Below are positions 1-8,343 of a DNA stretch of 64,000 nucleotides, piece by piece (the stretch's first letter is position 1; each line of letters begins with the position of its first letter). The notes below the pieces were generated by a model, which saw nothing but the letters and a program-made list of their open reading frames with translations, ran no database searches and was not told the DNA's origin. The DNA lies in assembly GCF_002836255.1 (NCBI RefSeq), contig NZ_PJAU01000033.1, positions 310,001-374,000 on the forward strand, written 5' to 3'. Source of the DNA: Colwellia sp. 75C3 (GTDB lineage Bacteria; Pseudomonadota; Gammaproteobacteria; Enterobacterales; Alteromonadaceae). The translations under genes and the position numbers were made by a program.

Positions 1-12
1 AATCTAGATCTG

Positions 13-471
13 TTAGCGGATAACCTTAGACATAAAGGTGCTGTAGGGATCTTCTTGATAATCAGCAAAGGGCTGACAATGCTCAAAACCAAGCTGTTGA
101 TAGAGCTTTTGTGCCGGTAGAAAGGCATCCATAGTGCCTGTTTCAAGGCTTATTTTTTGATAACCACGAACAGTTGCTTGGCTAATCATGTGCTGCAAAA
201 GTAATTTGGCAACGCCTTGGCGTAAAAAATTAGCGGAAGTTCGCATAGACTTAATCTCAGCATGAGAATCGCTTAATTCTTTCAAGGCTCCGCATCCTGC
301 CAGTTCATTATTTTGCCAAACAGCCCAGAAGGTAATACCTGCTTGAGCTAATGCTGATAAATCGAGCGCATGCACACTTTCTGGTGGTGAGTGCATCAGC
401 ATATCTTGATGATGCTCCTCCAGCAGGGCAATAACTGCTGGGTGTGTTAGTGAGCCTATACGGATTTCCAT
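13..471 (-). CDS. GNAT family N-acetyltransferase
   Basis: This is a predicted cytoplasmic acetyl-CoA-dependent N-acetyltransferase of 152 residues, a normal length for a single GNAT domain. The acetyl-CoA pyrophosphate-binding motif is visible as RQGVAK at residues 84-89. A typical GNAT C-terminal block (KLYQQLGF, about 122-129) follows. It resembles the small YsnE/PhnO-like acetyltransferases, but nothing in the sequence fixes the substrate. Its ATG overlaps the stop codon of the DUF2750 gene by one base (TAATG), so the two are probably translated from one message. The family call is firm and the substrate is unknown. Confidence 0.85.
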   Translation of the reverse strand: MEIRIGSLTHPAVIALLEEHHQDMLMHSPPESVHALDLSALAQAGITFWAVWQNNELAGCGALKELSDSHAEIKSMRTSANFLRQGVAKLLLQHMISQATVRGYQKISLETGTMDAFLPAQKLYQQLGFEHCQPFADYQEDPYSTFMSKVIR

Positions 472-863
472 TATTTTCTATTTTGCTTTTTAGTTTGTTT
501 AAGTAAAGCTTCTTCAAACTCTTCAGGAAATAACACTAAACCTTGATTGTCTTGGTTGGGAAAAGTAACTAAAGCGAGCTCATCATCAGCTAAACCAGGA
601 CTCCAGTGACTGTACCATTTGCTTAATGAGATAGCCTCTGCCTTACAATGTTGCCATTCATCAGTTGCCCAGCGCTGTGCAAACTCCTCATTAGGCCATA
701 CGGGTACGCAATCTTCATCTTCGGTGTTTAGCATTACGCAGCCATGTTCATCAGCTAATATCCAAATTTCTTGGTTAATAACAACTTGTTGAAGCAAGTA
801 GCTTAAACGCTTTTCTTCATCGTATTTTTCTATGGTGTTAAGTTGTTCGTTGCTGATTGACAT
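471..863 (-). CDS. DUF2750 domain protein
   Basis: This 130-residue, acidic, tryptophan-rich cytoplasmic protein has no signal peptide or membrane segment. Its layout matches DUF2750: an N-terminal helical part, a central segment in which an enzyme-like 'DEHGCVML' strand is followed by 'VWPNEEFAQRWA', and a C-terminal stretch containing 'LVLFPEEFEEAL'. No biochemical function is established for the family that I can name. It is the first gene of a two-gene unit, with its stop codon overlapping the start of the acetyltransferase. The family assignment comes from recalled motif resemblance and was not searched. Confidence 0.7.
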   Translation of the reverse strand: MSISNEQLNTIEKYDEEKRLSYLLQQVVINQEIWILADEHGCVMLNTEDEDCVPVWPNEEFAQRWATDEWQHCKAEAISLSKWYSHWSPGLADDELALVTFPNQDNQGLVLFPEEFEEALLKQTKKQNRK

Positions 864-995
864 AGTTGCCTAGGAAGTTTGTATAGATGAATAATATTTT
901 ACCGTGTTAGGGCTGAGCAAACAACTTGATTGAGTTTATCAATTCTATCTAAAATTATAGCCCTAACGGTTATTAGCATTTTTAATTGACTAATT

Positions 996-1700
996 TTAAG
1001 GAAGTGAAAATTTGAAAATCACTTGATAATATATGCCTAGTTGTAGTTCATTCGGTTTGTATTGCCATTGTGATAGCGCTTTTTTGGCTGAACGTTGCAA
1101 ATCTCGATCTACACTGCTGGTGATGATGCTAATGTTTTTGATTTTACCGGCAGAATCTATCTGATAGTTTAGCTTTATCTCACCTGATTTAAGTTCTTTT
1201 CTAGCGTTAACCGAATATTCAGGTAGTACCTTATAGATTGGTTCAATCACTATTAGGGGTTCTGATAGTGATGGCAAAGTCATAACTGAGACGGGGCCCG
1301 TGGTGACTATGTGAGGTTTTAATTGATTACTTCTGCTTGCTAGTTCTGGTTGCAGTGTTTTTTGTGTTATCAGGGCCACACTCTCAGGTATTGGTGGTAA
1401 TGCCTTTGCAGGTAAAGCCTTTATTTCATCTAGTTGATTAGGAACTAGTTCAATTAATTTTATTGGTTGCGGTGAGGTGCTTGCGATTGTTAAATTCTCT
1501 GGCAGGGTCGCGAAGTGACTAATAATTGCCATAATGCCAAAAGAAGCCATGCTGCCGGCAAAAAATATGGTGAGTAATTTTAGTGGTGCATATCTTGGCT
1601 GGCTAGACTCTTGGGCTAGTATTATTGTAGGCGCAACAACTTGCTGCTTTCTTTGTTGATAAAGCGAAGCTATTTCTTCATCAAAATTGTCGCGACTCAT
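996..1700 (-). CDS. Membrane protein with TonB C-terminal domain; candidate anti-sigma factor
   Basis: The 234-residue protein has a short, charged cytoplasmic N terminus (about 1-40), one membrane segment (about 41-63), a Pro/Ser-rich linker, and a C-terminal TonB-type domain (about 150-232) ending 'ALSQWQYKP...' in the family's usual way. Its ATG overlaps the stop of the ECF sigma factor gene by four bases (ATGA), the arrangement typical of sigma/anti-sigma pairs. The N terminus lacks the Pro-rich stretch and ExbD-facing helix expected of a working TonB. I therefore infer that it may tether or inhibit the sigma factor and sense a periplasmic signal. The TonB_C domain is well supported; the anti-sigma role is inference. 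Confidence 0.75.
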   Translation of the reverse strand: MSRDNFDEEIASLYQQRKQQVVAPTIILAQESSQPRYAPLKLLTIFFAGSMASFGIMAIISHFATLPENLTIASTSPQPIKLIELVPNQLDEIKALPAKALPPIPESVALITQKTLQPELASRSNQLKPHIVTTGPVSVMTLPSLSEPLIVIEPIYKVLPEYSVNARKELKSGEIKLNYQIDSAGKIKNISIITSSVDRDLQRSAKKALSQWQYKPNELQLGIYYQVIFKFSLP

Positions 1701-2257
1701 TCGTTGGTCCCTAGTATTTTTTTAAGGTTGTTTCTGGCGTAACGCAAACGACTTTTAACAGTCTCAAAGCTTTCATCCGTTAATTGACAAATATCCATAA
1801 CAGAAAAGCCCTCTTGTTGAAAAATAAAAGCTTCACGCTGATAAAAAGGTAAAGTAATTACAGCCTCATTAAATTCGGCTAGTTTATCAGTATGCGCTAA
1901 TTCACGAGATAAATTAACCGTAATGGTATGCTCATCAGCGAGCTCTTGCATTTGCCACTTTTTCTGATGCCGAAGTTCATCTATTAATGTGTTTCGGGCA
2001 ATAGTGAAAAGCCAGCTTTTAACATTAGAATGTTCTTGGGATGTATTTCTCATTACTTTTAGCCAAGTAGTTTGTAGCACATCCTCAGCTAACTCTTTAT
2101 TTGATTGACTTAAAAGGTAGTGATATAGAGGTAAATTAAATTGCTCTACCAGTAAAGTTAAATACTTTTTATTACCGGTAGAGACATAATCCATCAATAA
2201 CTTTTCCGGAGTAATCGTGGGATTTAACCAAGCTTTTATCATTGATGGTAACTTCAA
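1697..2257 (-). CDS. ECF-type RNA polymerase sigma factor
   Basis: This 186-residue sigma-70 family protein has the two-domain ECF plan. Region 2 spans about 23-100, with 'ELAEDVLQTTWLKV' and 'SWLFTIARNTLIDELR'. Region 4 spans about 136-182, with 'LPFYQREAFIF' and a helix-turn-helix ending 'ETVKSRLRYARNNLKK'. The start is a TTG with AGGAG five bases upstream; an in-frame ATG lies five codons further in. It sits nine bases after a TonB-like gene and overlaps the next gene by four bases, so the three are almost certainly one operon. It should direct RNA polymerase to a small regulon, probably including its own operon. The target genes cannot be read from the window. Confidence 0.93.
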   Translation of the reverse strand: MKLPSMIKAWLNPTITPEKLLMDYVSTGNKKYLTLLVEQFNLPLYHYLLSQSNKELAEDVLQTTWLKVMRNTSQEHSNVKSWLFTIARNTLIDELRHQKKWQMQELADEHTITVNLSRELAHTDKLAEFNEAVITLPFYQREAFIFQQEGFSVMDICQLTDESFETVKSRLRYARNNLKKILGTNE

Positions 2258-2265
2258 ATTATCTC

Positions 2266-2874
2266 CTAACTTGGTTGCGCCATAGTAAAGTCTAACTGCA
2301 CTGTAAGCTTTTGTTGGCTAATGTTTTTTCCATCAATAGATTTTGCTTTGTATTTCCATTTTTTTAACGCTTGCCTAGCTGCTTTATCAAAAACTCGTTT
2401 AGGTTGCGAGTCAACAATGGAAATATTGATCACTTCACCAATAGCATTAATATCAAAAACTAACACTACCCAGCCTTCAATTCCATCCCTGGCGGCACCA
2501 ATAGGATATTTAGGGTTAACTCTTACTATGGGCCTCGCTTCTCCGTCGGCTTTATTACCTAAAGACAGCACACTAAGTGACCCACCTGTTTGCTGTATTT
2601 CTGGAGGCGTATAATTAAAATCAGTATTAACTTCGCCTACATTGGGTGTCACTCTAGTTATTGGCATTGGTGGTGGAGGAGGCGGTGGATTCAAATTAGG
2701 TCTTACTTTAATTTGAGCAGGCTTATCTTCAGGTAAGCTTACAATGTTTATAGGTACATGATCAGGGAGTAATACTAATTTCACCTGATCATTACTAATT
2801 AAAAACGCCATAAAAGCAAATAAGCTTAAGGTGATTGATGCTGATAACCCTGTAATAATTATTATTTTCTTCAT
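2266..2874 (-). CDS. TonB family energy transducer-like protein
   Basis: This 202-residue inner-membrane-anchored periplasmic protein has an N-terminal membrane anchor (about 4-26), a poly-proline run of seven prolines (about 63-69), and a C-terminal TonB domain (about 115-200) with 'VRVNPKYPIGAARDGIEGWV'. It is shorter than classical TonB and lacks a long Pro-Lys/Pro-Glu spacer, but it matches small marine TonB homologues. It leads the unit TonB-like / ECF sigma / TonB_C protein. GAGGA precedes the ATG. It probably couples ExbBD energy to an outer-membrane receptor, or relays a signal to the sigma system. No exbBD or receptor gene is nearby. Confidence 0.85.
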   Translation of the reverse strand: MKKIIIITGLSASITLSLFAFMAFLISNDQVKLVLLPDHVPINIVSLPEDKPAQIKVRPNLNPPPPPPPMPITRVTPNVGEVNTDFNYTPPEIQQTGGSLSVLSLGNKADGEARPIVRVNPKYPIGAARDGIEGWVVLVFDINAIGEVINISIVDSQPKRVFDKAARQALKKWKYKAKSIDGKNISQQKLTVQLDFTMAQPS

Positions 2875-3037
2875 TTTTATTCCTCGTTAACATTAAGATG
2901 AAAGAGGTGACGCCTCAAAGTAAGTAAATAATTACCTACATGTCAGTTAAACGATGAGCAAATAAAAAAGGGGTTAAATAAAGTTTATATTTTTAATTGA
3001 AGGTTTATTAAATGAATATTCAGAATGATTTTTAGGC

Positions 3038-3066
3038 AAAAAAAAACCGATGGCAAAGGCCATCGG
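3038..3066 (-). terminator. Intrinsic terminator of the candidate sRNA
   Basis: On the minus strand an 8-bp perfect GC-rich stem (CCGATGGC/GCCATCGG, four-base loop) is followed by nine T residues. The polarity fits only minus-strand transcription coming from above 3066. There it would end the candidate sRNA and could also shield the TonB/sigma operon from read-through. Confidence 0.8.
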
Positions 3067-3129
3067 TGAGTTAGCTATGAGGAAAGCTAGAATATTCAAT
3101 TATTACAACAAGCGTCCGCAAAAGGGAAC
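3038..3129 (-). ncRNA. Candidate small RNA
   Basis: A self-contained minus-strand transcription unit of about 92 nt lies between the TonB/sigma operon and ubiE. A good sigma-70 promoter sits immediately upstream (entry 3137-3165). The predicted transcript ends in a strong intrinsic terminator: CCGATGGC (3059-3066 complement), loop, GCCATCGG, then nine U residues. A second small hairpin (TAGCT/AGCTA around 3073-3090) precedes it. No ORF with a ribosome site lies inside, and no minus-strand gene lies upstream that would need this terminator. The long U tail after a hairpin is what Hfq-binding sRNAs have. The evidence is promoter plus terminator only; I do not recognise a family. Confidence 0.5.
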
Positions 3130-3136
3130 GAAGAGA

Positions 3137-3165
3137 AGTATAGAGTAGATGCTCTATGCTCGCAA
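3137..3165 (-). promoter_or_regulatory. Sigma-70 promoter of the candidate sRNA
   Basis: Read on the minus strand, TTGCGA (3160-3165) and TATACT (3137-3142) are separated by exactly 17 bp, matching the -35 consensus at four of six bases and the -10 at five of six. The predicted start is near 3129-3131. The unit downstream is the candidate sRNA that ends at the 3038-3066 terminator. Confidence 0.5.
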
Positions 3166-3407
3166 GTGTATTTTGTAATTTTATTTCATTTTTGTTGTTT
3201 TATTACGTAATTATTGACTAAACCCATCGAATAATAGCTCAGGCGCGGTGAAAGCTGTATCTGGAAGGGGAAAGGCTATAAATAAGTAATAATTTAATGA
3301 AATGGGTATTAGATCAATAAAAAACCAGCAGGGTATTTGGTGATTTAGCATGCATACAGTAAACTGTCGGCAATTATTGTTTTAACATTGCTTTAAGTGA
3401 AAATACC

Positions 3408-4247
3408 ATGTCATCCACAGATCAAAACTCTCCAGCCAGTGACTTATCTACAACGCCTAATACAGCAACCGATGTCGATACTTCAGTTGACACTTTAGCC
3501 GATGATAATAGCACCACACATTTTGGTTATAAAACGATAGAAAAAGACGACAAAATTTCTATGGTGGCAGGGGTTTTTCACTCAGTAGCTAAGCAATATG
3601 ATGTGATGAACGATTTAATGTCATTCGGTATTCATCGTTTGTGGAAACGTTTTACTATTGATGCAAGTGGCGTACGCCCAGGTAATAAAGTATTAGATTT
3701 AGCGGGTGGTACGGGTGACTTAACGGCTAAGTTTTCACAGCTAGTAGGCCGAGAAGGTCAAGTCGTTTTAGCTGATATTAATAGCTCAATGTTAAATGTT
3801 GGTCGTGATAAATTACGCGATAAAGGTTTGGTGCAAAATATAGAATATGTACAAGCCAATGCTGAATATTTACCTTTTGAAGAAAATACTTTTGATATCG
3901 TCACAATCGCTTTTGGTTTACGTAATGTAACGGATAAAGATAAAGCCTTACGATCAATTTATTCAGTACTAAAACCAGGTGGACGTTTACTTGTTCTAGA
4001 ATTTTCAAAACCAGAAAATGAATTATTGAATAAGGCCTATGATTTCTATTCTTTCAATATATTGCCTAAAATGGGCGAGTTGGTAGCGAAAGATGGAGAA
4101 AGTTACCAATACTTGGCTGAATCAATTCGCATGCATCCTGATCAAGAAACATTGAAAGGTATGATGGAAAATGCAGGTTTTGAACAAACAAGTTTTAAAA
4201 ACTTAACTGGCGGGGTTGTTGCCTTACACAAAGGTTATAAGTTTTAG
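3408..4247 (+). CDS. ubiE: Ubiquinone/menaquinone biosynthesis C-methyltransferase UbiE
   Basis: UbiE makes the SAM-dependent C-methylation in ubiquinone synthesis (2-polyprenyl-6-methoxy-1,4-benzoquinol) and of demethylmenaquinol. The SAM-binding motif DLAGGTGD is at residues 97-104. The family signatures '[18 protein letters not shown]' (57-74) and '[19 protein letters not shown]' are intact, and the C terminus ends '[11 protein letters not shown]' as in E. coli. The protein has 279 residues against 251 in E. coli. The excess is a roughly 28-residue Ser/Thr/Asp-rich N-terminal extension before 'THFGYKTI'. No better in-frame start lies between. It heads the ubiE-ubiJ-ubiB cluster, with ubiJ two bases downstream. 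Confidence 0.97.
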   Translation: MSSTDQNSPASDLSTTPNTATDVDTSVDTLADDNSTTHFGYKTIEKDDKISMVAGVFHSVAKQYDVMNDLMSFGIHRLWKRFTIDASGVRPGNKVLDLAGGTGDLTAKFSQLVGREGQVVLADINSSMLNVGRDKLRDKGLVQNIEYVQANAEYLPFEENTFDIVTIAFGLRNVTDKDKALRSIYSVLKPGGRLLVLEFSKPENELLNKAYDFYSFNILPKMGELVAKDGESYQYLAESIRMHPDQETLKGMMENAGFEQTSFKNLTGGVVALHKGYKF

Positions 4248-4249
4248 TC

Positions 4250-4918
4250 ATGCAAGCTTTTACTAGCCTAAGCACTCAGCTGAGTAAGCGTTTCTTATTA
4301 CCACAAGTTGCCACGGCGACCCTTGAATTAATTATTAATAAGGCATTGGCCTTAAATAATAATAAATCAGTATCCTTTGCTGCAGTCGCTCAAAAAACGT
4401 TAACTCTTGAACTTGCAGAGCTGCCATTCACCTTATGTTTTACGGTGAATACCAGTGCTAGCAAAACAGTGGTTATCGTTAGGTCTCGTAGTGAATTTAG
4501 TGATTGTACTATTAACACTAGCCTCAATACGCTTAACAAGTTGAAAGCCAATCAGTCTCTTACGCAATTAATAAAGCAAGATGAACTTGACGTAACGGGT
4601 GATATTAAAATAGCACAGCAATTTGCTAATATTGCTCAATCACTTGAAATAGATTGGCAAACAGAGCTTGCGAAACATCTTGGTGACGTACCTACGCATA
4701 AATTATTACAGTTTGGTAATAAAATTACCAAATCACTTGTCGGTAAAGGTAAGCAACTTGAAGCAGATATTGGCGAGTATCTTGTCCATGAAAAACGTTT
4801 AGTGGTCACCAATAGCCAAATAAATGCCTTTAACCAAAAAACTAAAGAGGTTGCCAGTAAGGTTGATACCTTGTCTGCGCGTATCGATAAACTCGTTGCC
4901 AATATAGCTAATAAATAA
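4250..4918 (+). CDS. ubiJ: Ubiquinone biosynthesis accessory factor UbiJ
   Basis: This 222-residue protein has an N-terminal SCP2 (sterol-carrier-like) lipid-binding domain over about the first 110 residues. A C-terminal helical region has a predicted coiled coil near the end ('TKEVASKVDTLSARIDKLVANI' region, about 195-220). UbiJ is a non-enzymatic, lipid-binding member of the ubiquinone biosynthesis complex, working with UbiK. It starts two bases after the ubiE stop and lies between ubiE and ubiB, the usual gammaproteobacterial order, which supports the identification as much as the sequence does. Confidence 0.93.
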   Translation: MQAFTSLSTQLSKRFLLPQVATATLELIINKALALNNNKSVSFAAVAQKTLTLELAELPFTLCFTVNTSASKTVVIVRSRSEFSDCTINTSLNTLNKLKANQSLTQLIKQDELDVTGDIKIAQQFANIAQSLEIDWQTELAKHLGDVPTHKLLQFGNKITKSLVGKGKQLEADIGEYLVHEKRLVVTNSQINAFNQKTKEVASKVDTLSARIDKLVANIANK

Positions 4919-4990
4919 CCTTCGTTAAGTTAGCGAACCACACTAGTAACACTAACTATCATTCATAAAATATAGGAAATAATAACCGCC

Positions 4991-6559
4991 GTGAGTAGCC
5001 AACGTCTTTATCAAATCGTTAAAACCTTTCTGAATTTTGGTTTAGATAAAATGGTACCCGCGGGACTATTACCTTGGTATGCCAAAGCCGCGAGACACAG
5101 CTTGTTTTGGTTGAGAAATAAACATAAAGATAAAACCCCAGAGCAGCGTTTTCGTTTAGCGATAGAAGCGTTAGGGCCTGTTTTTATTAAGTTTGGGCAA
5201 ATGTTATCAACTAGGCGTGACTTATTACCGCCAGAATTAGCTGACGAACTCGCCTTATTACAAGATAAAGTAACTCCCTTTGATGGTGAGCAAGCAAAAG
5301 ACATTATTGTTGCTGCTATGGGGGCAGATGTTTTTGAACAATACTTTAAAGACTTTGACCTGACCCCTTTGGCATCAGCCTCTATCGCGCAAGTTCATAC
5401 GGCAACACTACTTGCTGGTGATACTGAAAAAAATATTGTTATTAAGGTATTACGACCTAATATCAGCAAAACAATTTTAGCCGACATCAAAGTCATGTCT
5501 TTGTTTGCTGGCATCGTGGCGCGCTGGTTACCTGATGGTAAACGCTTACGTCCAAAGGAAGTTGTTGAAGAATATCGTAAAACAATTTTAGATGAGTTAG
5601 ATCTTAACCGTGAAGCTGGCAATGCCATCCAATTAAAGCGTAATTTTGAACAAGGCAGTGAGTACGATAAAGCGCTTTACGTACCTGAGGTTCATAGTGA
5701 GTATAGCTTTGAAAATGTTATGGTCATGGAGCGTATTTATGGCATTGGTGTGGGTGATGTAGAAACCCTTAATCAGCTTGGTGTGAATATGAAGTTACTG
5801 GCTGAGCGTGGTGTTGAGGTTTTTTTCACCCAAGTATTTCGTGATAGTTTCTTCCATGCCGATATGCATCCGGGTAATGTGTTTGTTGATGCCACTTCCC
5901 CTGAGGATCCTACTTGGATTGCCATTGATTGCGGTATTGTCGGTACCTTAAATCGAGAAGATAAGCGTTACTTAGCCGAAAACTTTGTCGCCTTTTTTAA
6001 CAGTGATTATCGAAAAGTTGCACAGCTTCACGTTGATTCAGGATGGGTGCCAGCCAATACCAGTGTTGATGAATTTGAATTTGCTATTCGCACAGTTTGT
6101 GAGCCTATTTTTAACAAGCCATTGTCAGAAATATCCTTCGGCCAAGTATTAGTTAACTTATTTAATACTGCCCGTCGCTTTAATATGGAAGTACAACCGC
6201 AGCTTGTTTTACTGCAAAAAACCTTATTGTATATTGAAGGGTTAGGTCGTCAGTTATATCCGCAGTTGGATTTATGGCAAACGGCAAAACCATTTTTAGA
6301 AAATTGGGTCAAAGAGCAAATGGGCGTTAAAGCTGTCTTTAGTAAAATTAAAGCTAACTTACCCTTTTGGAACGAAAAACTACCTGAAATGCCTGACTTA
6401 ATTTACGACTACCTCAAAACGAGTCGTGAAAACCAACATCAGCAAACGCAATTAATGCACACTATGTTGGCAAATCAAGGTACAAATAATCAACGAATCA
6501 TCTATAGCATTGTTGTTGCCGCAATTATCATTGCCGGCGCTATTCTTCTAAGTCACTAA
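4991..6559 (+). CDS. ubiB: Ubiquinone biosynthesis regulatory kinase-like protein UbiB
   Basis: This is an ABC1/ADCK/UbiB atypical kinase-like protein of 522 residues (546 in E. coli). It carries the family's KxGQ motif as KFGQ at 67-70, the alanine-rich loop 'ASASIAQVH' (about 127-135), an 'HADMHPGN' catalytic-loop-like motif and a following 'AIDCGIVG' metal-binding segment. A C-terminal hydrophobic anchor (about 500-520) ends the protein, as expected for a membrane-bound UbiB. Its ATPase activity supports ubiquinone precursor handling. The start is GTG at 4991; the next Met (residue 21) would remove conserved sequence. In enterobacteria tatABC follows ubiB. Here no tat gene follows. Confidence 0.96.
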   Translation: MSSQRLYQIVKTFLNFGLDKMVPAGLLPWYAKAARHSLFWLRNKHKDKTPEQRFRLAIEALGPVFIKFGQMLSTRRDLLPPELADELALLQDKVTPFDGEQAKDIIVAAMGADVFEQYFKDFDLTPLASASIAQVHTATLLAGDTEKNIVIKVLRPNISKTILADIKVMSLFAGIVARWLPDGKRLRPKEVVEEYRKTILDELDLNREAGNAIQLKRNFEQGSEYDKALYVPEVHSEYSFENVMVMERIYGIGVGDVETLNQLGVNMKLLAERGVEVFFTQVFRDSFFHADMHPGNVFVDATSPEDPTWIAIDCGIVGTLNREDKRYLAENFVAFFNSDYRKVAQLHVDSGWVPANTSVDEFEFAIRTVCEPIFNKPLSEISFGQVLVNLFNTARRFNMEVQPQLVLLQKTLLYIEGLGRQLYPQLDLWQTAKPFLENWVKEQMGVKAVFSKIKANLPFWNEKLPEMPDLIYDYLKTSRENQHQQTQLMHTMLANQGTNNQRIIYSIVVAAIIIAGAILLSH

Positions 6560-6875
6560 GTTTATACCAAACCAGTATTGTTTGACGCTTTTAATTAACG
6601 GTTTAACTCAGCTATTACTTACTAATGGTAAAGCGCTAAGTAGTGAGTTTTGACTTGGTCGAAGGGCAGTTTAAAGTGGCTATTAATGAAGCTTCACAGG
6701 TTTGCGTAGGTAAGACTGGCTTTTAGTTTAGATAGTACTTGAAGTATGTTGGATAAAAATTTTGATAGGATAATTTACAGCTAAAATATATGGCAGGTTT
6801 GCTGAGTGTTAGATAAGAAGTAGGTAAGCGAGCACGCGTAGCGCATCCGCTTACCTATTTGCTATATGCTAGTAA
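6560..6875. other. Intergenic, ubiB to csp (convergent)
   Basis: No convincing gene is seen in this 316-base gap between convergent genes. The right end holds the hairpin listed at 6821-6857. The rest is AT-rich, with no ORF that has a ribosome site and no recognised repeat. Confidence 0.5.
6821..6857. terminator. Hairpin downstream of csp
   Basis: Ten-base perfect arms TAGGTAAGCG (6821-6830) and CGCTTACCTA (6848-6857) enclose a GC-rich loop that can itself pair (GCG..CGC). It lies 19 bases past the stop of the cold-shock gene on the minus strand. The T run beyond it is weak, so it may end csp transcription or mainly stabilise the 3' end. Confidence 0.5.
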
Positions 6876-7082
6876 TTAAACAGCTACAACTTTATTTGCG
6901 CATGGACCTTTTTGTCCTTCGCCTACTTCATATTCTACTGCTTGGCCGTCAGCCAAAGTAGCGTATTGACCGCCAGCTTGAATCTCTGAATGATGTACAA
7001 ATAAATCTTTGCTGCCATCTTCTGGAGTAATAAAACCGAAACCTTTGTCTGCATTAAACCACTTAACTATACCTTTACTCAT
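6876..7082 (-). CDS. Cold-shock protein, CspA family
   Basis: This 68-residue single cold-shock domain protein binds single-stranded RNA/DNA. Both RNA-binding motifs are present: RNP1 'KGFGFI' (14-19) and RNP2 'LFVHH' (27-31). The length and the end '[10 protein letters not shown]' match CspA/CspD-size proteins of marine gammaproteobacteria. AGAGAA lies six bases before the ATG. The AT-rich gap upstream leaves room for the long 5' leader usual in cspA-type genes, but I could not prove a cold box. The likely role is melting RNA structure during cold growth or acting as a constitutive RNA chaperone. Confidence 0.95.
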   Translation of the reverse strand: MSKGIVKWFNADKGFGFITPEDGSKDLFVHHSEIQAGGQYATLADGQAVEYEVGEGQKGPCANKVVAV

Positions 7083-7433
7083 AACATTCTCTTTATTTTT
7101 GGTGAAAAAATTTAATTCTGATTTGCTATCACCATTACAAAATCAGAAATTGAAATTCGTTGGACACATAATTGCTAAACCGTATGTTGGCAGTACCTTA
7201 TCGGTTGCCCTAGCCATAAATTTTATATGACCCCATACTAATAATACTAGCGCTAATAGAATTGTGCACCTTAGAAGGATATTGTATTGCTAAATAGCCA
7301 AAGAAACCAGCAACAACATACTAAAAACCAGTAATACTATATTTATTAGTCCAGATTACACAATTATTCTACTATATTGAATAAATAGATTAAGAAATAA
7401 CTTAACGTTCAATTATTTTTTATAATCGGTAAA
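7083..7433. other. AT-rich csp upstream region
   Basis: This gene-free stretch upstream of the cold-shock gene should contain its promoter and a long 5' leader. I see no ORF with a ribosome site, no terminator and no clear consensus promoter. Confidence 0.4.
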
Positions 7434-7622
7434 TTATTCTCCTGGCTTAATATTTCGATATTTCGCCATACTCTTTTTAAGATCAACAATGTGCTTCATA
7501 ATTGGTTCCATCATCCAAGCATGTGCATTGCCCTTATTTGCCCATAACTCATAAGCTCCTTTGGGGGCATTTTTAATATCAAACAATTGTGGGAAAATGA
7601 ATTTTTGTACTACTGGTGATAC
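7434..7622 (-). pseudogene. C-terminal gene fragment, no start codon
   Basis: A 63-codon open frame ends in TAA at 7434 and is bounded upstream by an in-frame TAG (7623-7625). It has no start codon before its internal Met pair. The translation is protein-like (for example 'FIFPQLFDIKNAPKGAYELW', then 'HAWMMEPIMKHIVDLKKSM') and much richer in Trp/Met/His than the AT-rich DNA around it. It reads as the surviving 3' end of a longer gene. I do not recognise the family. It could instead be a small ORF using a rare start. Confidence 0.45.
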
Positions 7623-7689
7623 CTAGGCAAAGGGTATTGATTAAAATCTTAAGTGAGTTAATCACAACCGTTCCTTAGTTACCGTGGGA

Positions 7690-8169
7690 TCAACCTCCCA
7701 CGGCAGCCAGCTGTAATTTTCTATCCATAGCCGCTTCTAGTTGGCCTTTTTTGATCGCTAAATCGACTTCAAGTGATTGTCGTTCTTTAACTGATTCTTT
7801 ATCTTCTTTGTCTTGTAACATTTGAATTTTTACACTTAACTCGAGAATCTCCATCGATAACTCCCGAATTTGCTTATCAAGATCACTTTCTTGAGCTTTT
7901 TCTGCGGAGGCCGCTTCTTCTGCAGTCATAGCATTACTTAAGCTGCTGGCATCTATGCTATTTTTCTCTTCATCTTTTTCTTTAGTTTCAGCTGCCGCTG
8001 ATTTGGCTTTAGCTTCTTCTGACAAAGCCACTTGGTCTGGTTGTAATTGTTTGCTTTTGGCTGGAATAGTCGTCATTTCTTCAGGAGGAGTACCTACAGT
8101 GGGTGGGCCTGCAACGGATGCTGAATTGTGATGTGATAAAAGTGAGGTTTGAGTTGTTATGCTTTCCAT
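7690..8169 (-). CDS. Hypothetical acidic coiled-coil protein
   Basis: A 159-residue soluble protein with no signal peptide. The N-terminal third is low-complexity and Pro/Thr-rich. A segment 'DQVALSEEAKAKSAA' (about 45-59) resembles short motifs at the N termini of several secreted or anti-sigma-like proteins. From about 95 to 150 there is a strong heptad-like helix ('DLDKQIRELSMEILELSVKI'), so a coiled coil or oligomer is likely. It is divergent from the WD40 lipoprotein gene, with 174 bases between. The function is unknown; length, start and codon use look like a real gene. Confidence 0.7.
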   Translation of the reverse strand: MESITTQTSLLSHHNSASVAGPPTVGTPPEEMTTIPAKSKQLQPDQVALSEEAKAKSAAAETKEKDEEKNSIDASSLSNAMTAEEAASAEKAQESDLDKQIRELSMEILELSVKIQMLQDKEDKESVKERQSLEVDLAIKKGQLEAAMDRKLQLAAVGG

Positions 8170-8343
8170 GGCGACTTCCTTATTGACCTAAAAATAACGA
8201 CTTAACTCATCAATATACTTATTAATGGGAGAGTTATCTAATTCCTACATGCTAGCATGTTTCATTTTCCGACCAGACAATAATCGTTTATAGTCATTAT
8301 TTATTTCTAATGTCATTGAACATTTATTAAGGAATAGTTAACT

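Noticed and set aside
2321..2614. Plus-strand frame opposite the TonB-like gene
   Set aside because: It is the antisense shadow of the TonB C-terminal domain, with no independent evidence.
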